Source of the DNA: Panopea generosa
Lineage: Eukaryota; Mollusca; Bivalvia; Adapedonta; Hiatellidae
Reading direction: 5' to 3'
Assembly: GCA_029582155.1 (NCBI GenBank)
Contig: CM055911.1
Span: forward strand, 29,123,644 to 29,187,643
Length of the DNA stretch: 64,000 nucleotides
Shown here: in pieces, positions 1 to 10,146 of the stretch
Layout of the letters: the number at the start of each line of letters is the position of its first letter
Numbering within the stretch: the first letter of the stretch is position 1
The notes under the pieces: generated by a model
What the model was told of the DNA's origin: nothing
The model's database searches: none
What the model saw: only the letters and a program-made list of their open reading frames with translations
Made by a program: the position numbers and the translations under genes

Positions 1-50
1 TAGTTCCATGCCGAGGACACATAGTATGATACCCCACCCAGTCACATCGC
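1..50 (-). repeat. SINE family A, 3' end only (cut by window edge)
   Basis: The reverse complement matches the 3' part of the SINE at 7862-8136, including the stretch GGGTGGGGTATCATACCATG with one change. Only the tail is inside the window, so the tRNA-like head would lie to the left. Confidence 0.6.
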
Positions 51-534
51 TGGTCTAGGGATAGAGGTGCATGAGCCAAACAGGTCTTCTACAATTTCTG
101 TTTTTGTAACTGAAATTTACCTTCATGCCAGCGGTGCTTATGCAATGTCGTCGTTAACGTCACCTCTGTATCGTCGGACACCGCAATATACAGATTTAAA
201 TTTTGAAAAGAGCTGCAACAAGCTTCGCTCAGCCCTTTAAATATAGATTTACTTAATTTCGCTATCAAGAAATCATTTATATGAATGTTTACAGCCCACA
301 GTAACCTATATTTATTTTGATATATTTGTTTTATAACATGTAGTCATGTACAGACGCCTTAACATGTGGTAGTGGAGATTTAAACACCAGACATTTAAAC
401 GAACAAATATTAAATAGTTGTAATATAATTGTAGCTTTGTAAAGTTCCAATGTTGTCTTTTTTAAATGTTTTATAGTTAAAAAAAGAGATTTAAACTGAA
501 GCTGATCAATTTCAATTCTTCTAATTTCTAACAG
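51..534. other. No gene seen; upstream intron of the kringle gene
   Basis: AT-rich sequence with no recognisable coding or repeat feature. It ends in a pyrimidine-rich tract and AG (533-534) that form the acceptor of the next exon. Confidence 0.4.
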
Positions 535-638
535 AAACTAACTGTTTGTCTGATGATACTATACCATACCACGGAACATGGCATACTACCGTTGACGGTG
601 AAACATGTGCGTTATGGAAAACTGTATCGATTAGCTTG
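535..638 (+). CDS. Kringle domain, N-terminal half (exon)
   Basis: Reads TNCLSDDTIPYHGTWHTTV then DGETCALWKTVSISL. This is the start of a kringle domain: a first Cys, a Y-x-G-T core matching the usual Y-R-G-T, then G-x-x-C-x-x-W. It is preceded by a good acceptor (CTAATTTCTAACAG) and followed by TTG|GTATGA. It starts in phase 1 and ends in phase 0, the phase in which the second half at 3346 begins. Kringles are disulphide-bonded binding modules of secreted or membrane proteins. The signal peptide exon must lie left of the window. Only 17 residues separate Cys2 and Cys3 after joining, fewer than usual, so a small extra exon in the 2.7-kb intron is possible. Confidence 0.72.
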
Positions 639-1360
639 GTATGATAGATTTATTTTTGATGAGTAAACCAAAGCAAATTACACAATATTCATTATATGCA
701 AATAATATCAATGTATAATCAATAATAAAATTTGACTATCTGAATCATATTGGGTGCAAAAAAACGTTGTTAATCGTCAAAACATATGTTTAAACTCGCT
801 ATCGTTTATTATATTATGGTAGTTAAGAATTCTTATAATGTGCACAATTCTTAAATTGTTTTAATACTTTAAAATGGAGTTTAAAGTAGAGTTACGAAAT
901 TGACTGTAAACATCAAAGGTCAAACATGTCGACTAAATGAGGGGTATATGACAGACTAATGGAGATAAGATGTTAGGCAGATGGAGATATTATTATAAAA
1001 TATAGCCTTAGGTTAATCATAATATAGAGATGACTGGCGGTTTTGTGATAAGATATGGGCATATTTAATGGACTTAATAGTCCTTGGTAAGGGTAACATG
1101 TACGTTTAAAAATAAACCTTGTTAGAGTAGGTTAGTTTAAGACTAACCTTAGTGAGTTTAAAATGTTAGCTTGTGACTTTTAACATATATGAGAAATATA
1201 TAAAAATGTGAATAAAATGACTTTAGATAAAACCACCCGGTTCGTGTGTCTGTTATGCCACACATTGCCGATATTTGAATTGACTGACCAGTGGAATAAC
1301 TTAATGATTTAGCATGAATTGACTCAGTTATAGCTGTAAATGTCCGGAAAGTTCCAGGCT
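639..1360. other. Intron of the kringle gene, no other feature
   Basis: AT-rich DNA with no coding signal that I can support. Confidence 0.4.
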
Positions 1361-1959
1361 ACGAGGGGTGTTCGAAAACTTTTGCAAACGTCCTGTACGC
1401 TCGATTATCACGAGGTTAACATGTATGAAAGCGATACGAAACGAACGACTGGTCGTCACTGTGCATTGTGTATAAATATCACGATAACCCACGAACGTGT
1501 TTTATTGCAAGTGTGATTGTCTGCGTGTGTATTCATATACACTGTTATGAAAATGGTAAGAAGACGAATAGAAAATGTTGGCGAAACTAGGGCCTATATA
1601 AAAGGCCGCTGTAATTTGGGTTTTAGCGTTATAAACTTACATAATGAGGTGCGGGATATTTATGTGGATAACCAAATGTCATTTTCAATAGTTTATAGGT
1701 GCTTTACTGAATTCAAATCAGGAATCAGTGAAAGATGCCCATTATTTAGGAAGACCAAGATCTGCAGTAACCCAATCTAATGTTGCTAAAATCAAGTCAA
1801 TCATTGCGAAAGATGCACGATTCACTGTCAGACAGCTAGCATAAATGACAAACTTGGGTTTAGCATCTGTTCACTTCATCCTCAAGAAGGTTCTTCAGGT
1901 TAGGAAAATAAGAGCTCCCTGGATCCCTCATTTGCTGTCTGATGAACAGAAACGCATAA

Positions 1960-1961
<2 letters not shown>
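1361..1961 (+). pseudogene. Mariner transposase relic, 5' half
   Basis: Starts with a mariner-like terminal sequence (ACGAGGGGTGTTCGAAAA). The frame from about 1547 reads like the first helix-turn-helix of a mariner transposase (RAYIKGRCNLGFS, then VYRCFTEFKSG). After a frameshift it continues as GRPRSAVTQSNVAKIKSI, KDARFTVRQLA, an in-frame stop, then LASVHFILKK and WIPHLLSDEQKR. This covers only the DNA-binding half. The catalytic half is absent, because the sequence runs straight into a TA microsatellite at 1962. It is a dead copy inserted in the kringle-gene intron, and its lineage differs from the element at 14.2-15.8 kb. Confidence 0.75.

Positions 1962-2027
<66 letters not shown>
1962..2027. 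repeat. (TA)n microsatellite
   Basis: A 66-base uninterrupted AT dinucleotide run that cuts off the mariner relic. Its length is likely to vary between individuals. Confidence 0.95.
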
Positions 2028-2031
<4 letters not shown>

Positions 2032-3345
2032 CAACCTTTCTCATAGGAGTAGTATAGTAGCAGTATAGTAGTAGTAGTCGGTATTTAAGGATGAAGGAAT
2101 CAACCAAACCCCTTGAAAACCAGCAACTTGTAAATTTGTTCTTACGTTAGATGACAAATTTAATATCGCTGGGATTTGTCACAATTAATCATTAGCGTAT
2201 TTGATACATTAGACAAAATATAATAATAAATTCCTTTTTTTTTGCAAAATACAACCAAAAGAAATATTTAAATATTCTTATTTGTCTTATTATATACAGT
2301 TGGTATTTGACTAATTCGCTATACAATGTTGAACAATTTAATATTTCAATATTAGGTAGCCTTTTTAAAAATGTCTTATATACTCGTTCTATATTATCAG
2401 CCTTATGAAAGTCCTATAGTTTACACAAATAGTTTAAAACAGAAACTACATAAGCATCAAATAAATTCAACATATTTATTGCTACTTATATTTTTTCGTT
2501 ATATGAAAGAAGAACTAAACGCTTTCAAAGCTTTCTCCGTCAACGTTTTCACCATGATTGTATGATAAATATCATCTTAATAAAAATTAATCCTTTTCTG
2601 AATAGCATTATTTTCGTTTTCATTTGCATTTACTTTTAGTCTCCAATTGGTGCAATAAGCGTCTAAATTATTTAATGACGTTTGAAATCCGATTGCTGTT
2701 TCTGAGAAGATAACAGCATCATCGGCAAATAGTAAAATATTAATAGAAAGTTAATCTAAAGTCAGGCTGGCATTTTGATCACATTGAAGAAAAGTTATTT
2801 ATATCACTTGTACAAATAATTTGCTTAATAATTTAATAATTGCAACAATTATCTAAAAAATACTAAATTTTCTTTTGAAAACAAATGTTCTTATTTTGTC
2901 TGACAAATTATGTCTTAAATTTAAATAAAACAAAGCTGATTATTTACTATCAATAAAAAGTAAAGCAACCTCTTAATAACTCCATAATATCTCCAGTTCA
3001 CACTTATTTACATGACACTAAATGTAGTAACCGAGGTCATGAGGCGGTGAGGTCTTGTTCTGTCATTTTGAGTTGATATATAATGTTCATATGTTTCCTT
3101 CCTAATATCAGAGACCTATGACCATGGTTGTATCAAAATTAAAATTCCTAGTAAACGTAAATGAAACCGCTTTGCCTAAATGTGTTCTAGGTATTGATCA
3201 TGTCCTGTTCACAGGAATTTTGCAAGGCATTTAATTACGGTCTCATTTCAGTAGTGATATAGACGAAATATGATAAATGTGTATCTTTTGTAACAGCATA
3301 TTTTTATACGGGAACTTATTGTTTAAGAGTACTGAATATTTTCAG
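2028..3345. other. Intron of the kringle gene, no other feature
   Basis: AT-rich, with no repeat family or coding segment that I recognise. It ends with the acceptor ATATTTTCAG (3336-3345). Confidence 0.4.
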
Positions 3346-3457
3346 TTTAACTACAATCATCATTTCTGCCGTAAGCCATATCACCGAAATGGTATCTGGT
3401 GTTACGTCAAAGGTGTACTAAAAGCTTGTGATATTCCAAAATGCTCGGAACAGCTAG
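3346..3457 (+). CDS. Kringle domain, C-terminal half (exon)
   Basis: Reads FNYNHHFCRKPYHRNGIWCY then VKGVLKACDIPKCSEQL. This has the hallmark second half of a kringle: N/H-x-x-C-R-x-P (usual HNYCRNP), W-C-Y, then C-D-I-P-x-C. With the exon at 535 all six kringle cysteines are present in order. The acceptor is ATATTTTCAG and the donor is CTAG|GTATAC. It begins in phase 0, matching the upstream exon, and ends in phase 1. A short kringle with a membrane anchor resembles the layout of PIK3IP1-like proteins, but I cannot assign orthology. Confidence 0.82.
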
Positions 3458-3639
3458 GTATACTTTTGTTTTAGTTTGTTCAAGGTTTCTTATTAACATC
3501 TATTTTATTAGAATTGTCATTAATATATTGGAAAACATAATAATACAATTTTTCTACACTGTTTCGTGTGAGTAATTGTAAGATATATTTCTGTTGTATT
3601 GCTGAAATTGATAATTGTATAGTACAACTGTTTAGTTTA

Positions 3640-3812
3640 TACTAATTTAATTCAGCTCAGTTACGACGAAAGATCAGAGCTTATATAAGTCGCTCTCGAG
3701 TCCGCTTCCTGGGTAGAACCAGTACTGATTATTGTTTTATGAGAGACATCGGAGCGGGGTATAAAATCTGCAACCTCTGGCGTGAGCGGCCAACACTATA
3801 TTTGTTACAGTA
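3640..3812 (-). repeat. SINE family C copy
   Basis: The reverse complement carries TTGGCCGCTCACGCCAGAGG near its head and TACTGGTTCTACCCAGGAAG in its tail, matching the copies at 29031 and 52400. The head looks tRNA-derived. It sits in the kringle-gene intron in reverse orientation. Confidence 0.75.
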
Positions 3813-4094
3813 CCGCCCCGCTTAACATTTTGAATGTTGTTTCTTGTATTGAGAAATATTTCAATACTATAATTGGTTGATTAACGATTATGCGTCTGAT
3901 ATAAGTGACGTTGTAATCATGTGATCACTTTGATCTGGGACTCTTAGAAACTGAATAACTTAGATGGCCATGGGTATAGCAAAGTATTTGCTCTGGCTTC
4001 TTTGAAGGTTGGCTATCGAGTGACGTCACATTAGACTGTATTGCGGTTCTTTCAAACCAGTTTTTTTATATTTTAAAAGAATGTCTAAATAAAA

Positions 4095-4184
4095 GATGTA
4101 ACTCGATGTAATTCGGACATTAACAATGTAACGCGATGTATGACGGACATTAACGATGTAACTCGATGTGTGACGGACATTAAC
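4095..4184. repeat. 30-bp tandem repeat, 3 copies
   Basis: Three near-identical units built on GATGTAACTCGATGT followed by GACGGACATTAAC. Only a few substitutions separate them. Confidence 0.85.
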
Positions 4185-4779
4185 GTCAGTCACACAGCAA
4201 GTAATACTTTTTGTTTAAGACTCACTTTGGGTTCCATGTAGACCTGACATATTACCGATAATTAGATTACATCGAAATTAAAGTACCACTTAAACACTTA
4301 AAAAGTAGTTGGGACTGTTAATCACACCTGCTGCATATCCTTATATGGTTTAATTTTAATTTGCAAGTTATGTGTGTTAGGATTTACCTGTCACTCATGA
4401 AAATTCCATGTATATCCGTAAATTAGTTATCGGTGTCCGAATGTAAATAATGGTATAACCGTTAATAAACCGGTACCAATACATATTTAAATCGATATTG
4501 TATCTCTTGCGAATTGCCTTACGATGAAGTCGTTTCAACATATTTGCAAATAATAATGAGTGCAAGGTAAAACCTGACGGATAATACATCTGCACGTTTC
4601 ATGTATTTCATTGTTTATACCCAATCTACATTCGGCATATTCGTGCCAAGTGTCAATCATACGTTACGGTAACTTTTGTGAAAGATTAAAATGGATGTAT
4701 TTCAAACAAAATTTTATGATCTTGAATATAAAGACATTTTAATTAACTGATCAAAAATAAATATAATTGTAATTGACAG

Positions 4780-4842
4780 TGTCACCGACAGAAAGCACGG
4801 ACGAGCCTTTAACAGAGTATTTGACTTCTTACTATGTGGCAG
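4780..4842 (+). CDS. Candidate stalk exon of the kringle gene
   Basis: A 63-base segment between an acceptor (GTAATTGACAG) and a donor (GGCAG|GTGCGT). It reads SPTESTDEPLTEYLTSYYVA, rich in Ser, Thr and acidic residues. It enters and leaves in phase 1, so it fits exactly after the kringle exon (ends phase 1) and before the candidate last exon at 7251. A Ser/Thr-rich linker is expected between a kringle and a membrane anchor. This is inferred from splice sites and phase only, and the sequence itself has no diagnostic motif. Confidence 0.42.
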
Positions 4843-5327
4843 GTGCGTATACAAATATGTGTATACCATTGGTAAGTACACGCCACAATGTTGCAGCTGT
4901 TGAAGTCAACAACACCTCAGTGCGAAGGGTCAGTTCACAACATAGAATACCTGCCAAACAAACAAAAACCTTCTCTGTGACGGGTAAACGCACACCGCGC
5001 AATGTCACTGTCAAATTAATACAACGTAGCTGTAGAACATAATAAAAAATAGGGTAACTGTTAATTGCATGTCGCATTGTAGCTGTCAAAGTTTCAAAGT
5101 GGTTGTCGAACTAAGTACATCCACAGTGCGACGGGCATGTAATCACGACAATGATACTGCTAATCTGAGCTGAACCACAGTGTAACGTTTATGTACACAA
5201 CACAACGTCACCGACACAGTAAGCAAATCCACAGTGTTCCAGGAATGTAAACACGACAACGTTACATTAAATGTTAATATGTGTTTGTTTGTTTGAATAA
5301 TTAGCGGCATTCTTATGTCCCTGAGGG

Positions 5328-5583
5328 TTTACAGACGACAGTTAACCTACACAGTTACAGACGACAGTTAACCTACACAGTTACAGACGACAGTTAACCT
5401 ACACAATTGCAGACGACAGTTAACCTACACAGTTACAGACGCAGTTAACCTACACAGATACAGGCGACAGTTAACCTACACAGTTACAGGGGACAGTTAA
5501 CCTACACAGTTACAGACGACAGTTAACCTACACAGTTGCAGACGACAGTTAACCTACACAGTTGCAGACGACAGTAAACCTAA
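5328..5583. repeat. 26-bp tandem repeat, about 10 copies
   Basis: The unit GACAGTTAACCTACACAGTT plus CAGACG repeats with occasional single-base changes and a 3-base loss in one unit (CAGACGCAG). Confidence 0.93.
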
Positions 5584-6133
5584 CGACTATTTCAAAGGAT
5601 CCGGAAAGGTTAACCAGTATTAAAGCACACCTATTTCAACAAAGGTGTGATATATTTCCTTTAATATAAAGACATATTGAAATTAGAGAAAGAATTATAG
5701 CAACTGCAAAATATAATCGTCGACAGCGTAACGGCAAATGGGAAGAATTACAACTGACTTAATGATTTCAACAAACTGGTTTCAGACTTACAGTGTCAAG
5801 TACTCCTCCTCTCTATCCTATCTTCCTTTTCTTGTCTCATCCCCTTTCATTAATATCTGTATACACCAACGTGTTTCTCAATTTATGCATAAAGGTAATT
5901 AATATTTATAAAACTCATTGTGACAAAGCTTAATTATACTACGGATACATTCTTTACATAGCCTCAATATACTTGTTAATATTAAAGTGGTATATCTTAG
6001 CATGCTAGTACATGTATACTATCCACACTAATCTGCCATATTGTATTATGAATAAGGTGTTGGTATTTTCAAGTATGCATATGTATAGTGAGAAATAAGA
6101 TATTCAAAGACAAAAAAAGTAAAACGTACATTG

Positions 6134-6360
6134 TAACTAAACAAAACCACGCTGTGAAGAAAAGTACACACTTTAATGTAGCTGTTATACCATACCATCA
6201 GACTACACAACAGTACGCTATGACGAAAAGTACACACTAAAATGTAGCTGTTATACCATAACATCAGACTACACAACACCACGCTTTGACGAACAGTACA
6301 TACTAAAATGTAGCTGTTATACCATACCATCAGACAACACAGCACCACAACAGGCAAACA
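6134..6360. repeat. 65-67-bp tandem repeat, about 3.3 copies
   Basis: Units share AATGTAGCTGTTATACCATA, CATCAGACTACACAACA and TGACGAAAAGTACACAC. A 109-residue frame on the minus strand with three internal repeats is a by-product. Weak echoes of the same words lie at 4.9-5.3 kb and 6.38-6.45 kb, suggesting a wider decayed array. Confidence 0.88.
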
Positions 6361-7250
6361 ATTAAACAAAGTCACACCGTGACATGAACTTAGTCAACGT
6401 AGCTGTCAGTCAAAGTGACGCGTAGACACAGAACGTTACGATGAAAAAGCAACGTAACACTAGAAATAGTTGCATTGTCATATGCACACATAATTTTACC
6501 ATGGCATATTAACGTCATTTATAGATTCGGGCCAATCGTACATACTCGGCAAATTCCGTCATCCTTCGGTATTAGACCTCGTAAATAATTGTAGGAATAC
6601 ACCAATTGGTAATTTGCCCCGGCAAGTTACTTCCCGTTATTATCGTAAACAAATATGGCTGACTTTTCGACGTGCAGGCTTTATTTCAAAGCTTTTTCTG
6701 CCAATAACATTATACATGTCTCTATTCTTTAGTAAACATAATGAGCACTTTTTCAGGTTGATAGTCTCCATTTTAAATGTAGTCCGGCCATGTGTTAGTC
6801 TGGTACTCGGCAGAAAGGCCGGCTCACAGCAATATGGCGGCCCCCGTATTATTTCCAAGGTTATAACGTAGTAATAGCCAAGGTGTTCCGAGTGGATTAG
6901 GGCAAGTGGAAAAGTAGTTCGGCATTTCACGTACGAGAGCCGAGTTACACGGAAAACAACGCGCGATAAATCGGAAGTAATATCAAAATTTATATCTCTT
7001 CTGCATCTTTAACGGAACAATACGGTGTGAACTACTGACATTATTTGTACATCTATTTTCAAAATTAATGCTTATAATTGTATTTACTTGTAAGGTAAAT
7101 TATTTTGGATACGAATGACATATAATTATGACAATACTAATTCAAATCCGATGGTTATGGCATTTACTAAATTGCCAATATTGTCATTTATAAGTTGCAG
7201 AGTCACGATATTTACTTATGTCAATATAACCATAGTTATGTACTTTTCAG

Positions 7251-7348
7251 ATGACTGGAACGGTGCGGCAACCCAACTACCCACACTGTGCACGTGTGTG
7301 GCGATAATCGTTAATATAATGGCTGCTTGTGTACAGATCAATAAGTAA
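7251..7348 (+). CDS. Candidate last exon, membrane segment and stop
   Basis: After a strong acceptor (GTACTTTTCAG) the phase-1 frame reads DWNGAATQLPTLC, then a hydrophobic stretch (TCVAIIVNIMAACV), then QINK and a stop. Phase 1 matches the exon at 4780. If correct, the gene encodes a small single-pass membrane protein: kringle outside, short Ser/Thr stalk, one helix, almost no cytoplasmic tail. Other readings are a chance frame or an exon of a different gene. No polyadenylation signal was checked. Confidence 0.38.
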
Positions 7349-7861
7349 TGATATACACCAGACCTTCAAGCGGGAATTGCTATGAAATTCATAAAACCGT
7401 ATCAGCACACACGTATACAGCTGGTTTTGAAAACAGCGAACATCAATATCTATATTTGATTTATTGAATATGTGAAGCAACCAATATAAAACATTTATTT
7501 AAAAAATCTATCCAAATCGTTTTTATCCGATATTATTCGACTTTATACACGTATCTTAAATGCAAACGGAGGTGATTTACTTACAATCGAACTTCGGTTG
7601 ATATATAAAACAAGAATTGTGATTCGTTTTGTTGTTGTTTTTTTTTGTGGGGTGGGGGAGGGGGTGGAAACATTATATGCGGCTATTGAGGCCTTTGCCA
7701 AAGTTCTCTGCAGACATAAAGGATTGATTAGATATATGTATCTAATAAAACACTGTTTGACATAAAAGGACAGTAGCTATTTAGCTTTAGCCTGAAAATG
7801 CAAAACAATGAAACAATACTTTTAAACATCAAAATACAATTCTTATTATTTGTTTTATACT
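7349..7861. other. No gene seen
   Basis: AT-rich, with a G/T-rich patch at 7628-7668. It may hold the 3' UTR of the kringle gene. Confidence 0.35.
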
Positions 7862-8136
7862 GGACCGCGGCGTGGTCTAGTGGTAGAGCGTCCGCCTCGC
7901 ATGCGGAAGGTCTTGGGTTCAATCCTTGGCCGGGTCATACCAAAGACTTTAAAAATGGTACTAGAAGCTTCCTCGCTTGACGCTCAGCATTTAGAGGAGG
8001 GTTCTAGGTCTGGTCGGCCCGGTGTCAGTATAATGTGACTGGGTGGGGTATCATACCATGTGTCTGCGGCATTATACTCCAGTGTGACAGCGCTTAGAAT
8101 ACTGTCTCAAGCAGACACCATACAACAACAACAACA
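7862..8136 (+). repeat. SINE family A, full copy
   Basis: The head resembles a tRNA gene, with an A-box-like TGGTCTAGTGGTAGAGC and a B-box-like GGTTCAATCC, so it could carry an internal RNA polymerase III promoter. The body continues for about 200 bases and ends in a (CAA)n tail. The second copy at 42291-42570 aligns along its whole length. Confidence 0.85.
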
Positions 8137-8260
8137 TTGTTTTATACTGTAATCAACTTTTATAGTTAACGTATTCATATAGAAATACTTGCAAACTTAT
8201 TTATGTATTTTACAATATCCACACATGAATGGTGCCGTATTAATAAGAGACCTGTATATG

Positions 8261-8412
8261 GAGCACGTGGTCCGGTGGTAGAGCACTGAACCGATGATCG
8301 GAGGGTCGTGTGTTCGATCCTCCGCCACGGCTAAGTGTGGTGTGTGGTATTCTTGAGCAAGACACTTTTTCTGCATATGCTTAGTACTGGTTCTGCCCAG
8401 GAAGATTTCGAG
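8261..8412 (+). repeat. SINE family B copy
   Basis: tRNA-like head with GTGGTCCGGTGGTAGAGC (A box) and GTTCGATCC (B box). The tail contains GACACTTTTTCTGCATATGC and TACTGGTTCTGCCCAGGAAG. Minus-strand copies lie at 29615, 41800 and 54090. Confidence 0.82.
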
Positions 8413-8984
8413 AATGATTTGTCTAAGAATGTGTTTCACAATCGATGTAAAATTAATAAGTTTAAACTAAGAGACAGATCTGGCGGGAATACCTCTATGT
8501 ACACTGTATTGTTTAACGATATGATGACGGGGGAAGAGCGATACTGTTTGCACATGTTGATCAGTTTATAGATCTCAAGTGCGTATATTGATACCGAGCA
8601 TTCAAAAGAATATAATTATTAATTTTGTATTATTGTTTATACACTAAAAGTGCATTGAATGTTTTATAAAGATAAAGATAAAGTTCAACAGCAGTTATCC
8701 ATTGTCGGTTTTAGTTAACTTAGTTAACTTATATGAAAATAAATATTCTGAAGAGTTTTTGAATTTGCCAAATTGGATAATAAATGTTGGATTTATGATC
8801 CCCTAATAATAGAAGATTGAGTTATTTGATTTTGAGTGAACTCTAGCACACGTGGTTTGCACAGAATCTTTGCAAAACTGACAAAATAGAACAAAGAAAT
8901 CCTGGACTAGTTCTTAGACTCAGTCACAGATAAAGTTGAGTGAAGAATTATTAAAGTTGCTAAATAATGCCGTCCGTGCACACC

Positions 8985-9150
8985 ATGTAATGTGATTTCT
9001 ATTTTGTAGTCTTAAACGTTGTGTTGTCTTTGTTATCTTGTTATTGCAGTGTTGTGTTTTTGCTGAAATGCATTATTGTTGATATTTTTTTTTTTAAAAG
9101 TGATATGGATAATCTTATTAAATGCTTTAAAATTAGTATGTCATTTTATG
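8985..9150 (+). repeat. Direct repeat, left copy (pair with 12476-12650)
   Basis: Shares AATGTGATTTCT, GTTGTCTTTGTTAT, TTGCAGTGTTGTGTT and GCTTTAAAATTAGTAT with the right copy in the same order and orientation. The two copies flank the 41-bp minisatellite element. Confidence 0.75.
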
Positions 9151-10146
9151 GCATATTATTGACAACATCTTCCCATGCAGTGACTTCTCTGCCACTGGTG
9201 AATGATTTAGTAACATTATTGATTATTTCTGGTAAGTTTAAATGATCTCAAAACATTTTTTTTTATAATTGTTATTGTATTTGACATTACATTTCTTTTG
9301 TTGTGAAACTAGTGAAATAATTGACATACTGTAAACAGTATACACCATTCTGTATAAGCAATTATTACATAGTAAATATGTGTTAGATACACGTTCTTAA
9401 AATCATTTACCGAAAGTATTCACCTGTCCTACAGACAAATTGACTCATTATCAGCATTGGTACTCTCTTTTTTATATTTTCAATATTAACTCCTAATTAG
9501 AATATTCAGTAAAAAAAGTATTATACAATCTATAAATAAATGAAATCTGATTGGCCAGAATGATCCAATATTGTACAAAATATTATATGATGTTGAACAG
9601 CTTATATTTTGGATTTTGCAAAACTGTGCATAATATGACGATGTACCACGGTTACTAAAAATAGCCGCTTTGCAGAATTCCAAGTGTTAGCCGAACGCAA
9701 CCATGAAAACTGAGTTGTTCCGAATGCGGCGTTGTTTTTAAATGGCTGTCGACAAGAGATTCGCGCCCGATTTCAGCGAAATTACCGATAATAAAGATGC
9801 TGATACGATAAAAAGGCAACTGTTCAATCAATTAATATATTTCGCCATTATTTACGAGAGAAACAAGTTTATATAAAAAACAACAACATTTATCCAGTTG
9901 TGGCTGTGGCCAACTGGTGTCAACACGTTGACTTATGCAAGATTTTTTTTCTGCCATGGTTCGAATCCCACCCAGGCAATTTCATTTTTTAATATCTTTT
10001 AAAGTTAAATTTATTTCATTTTTTCATTTAAACGCTATTGTTTCTTAAAATGTATAATCTTAACTTGTTGACTTTTTGTCATTTCCGTACGAAAAAGCTA
10101 ATTAAAGGCTCAGAATTCATTCATTTATATTTATATAATAAAGCAG
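9151..10146. other. No gene; possible tRNA-like SINE head at 9896-9976
   Basis: Mostly AT-rich DNA without coding signal. Near 9955 there is a B-box-like GGTTCGAATCCCACCC, preceded about 50 bases earlier by TGGCCAACTGGT. This may be a decayed SINE, but I found no second copy. Confidence 0.35.

Noticed and set aside
4773-5089. Overlapping frames on both strands (89 and 85 codons) as a gene
   Set aside because: No motif across the full frames; words recur in decayed arrays nearby. Only the short splice-bounded piece 4780-4842 is kept, as a candidate.
6046-6375. 109-codon minus-strand frame with internal repeats
   Set aside because: Produced by the 65-bp tandem repeat; it would be a run of repeats with no domain.
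6614-6930. Overlapping frames on both strands near ATATGGCGGCC words
   Set aside because: Slightly more GC-rich and promoter-like, but no recognisable protein, splice context or element ends.
7862-7935. Functional tRNA gene
   Set aside because: A and B boxes are present, but the cloverleaf stems do not pair well by eye, and the sequence continues into a conserved non-tRNA body with a CAA tail, repeated at 42291; it is a SINE.
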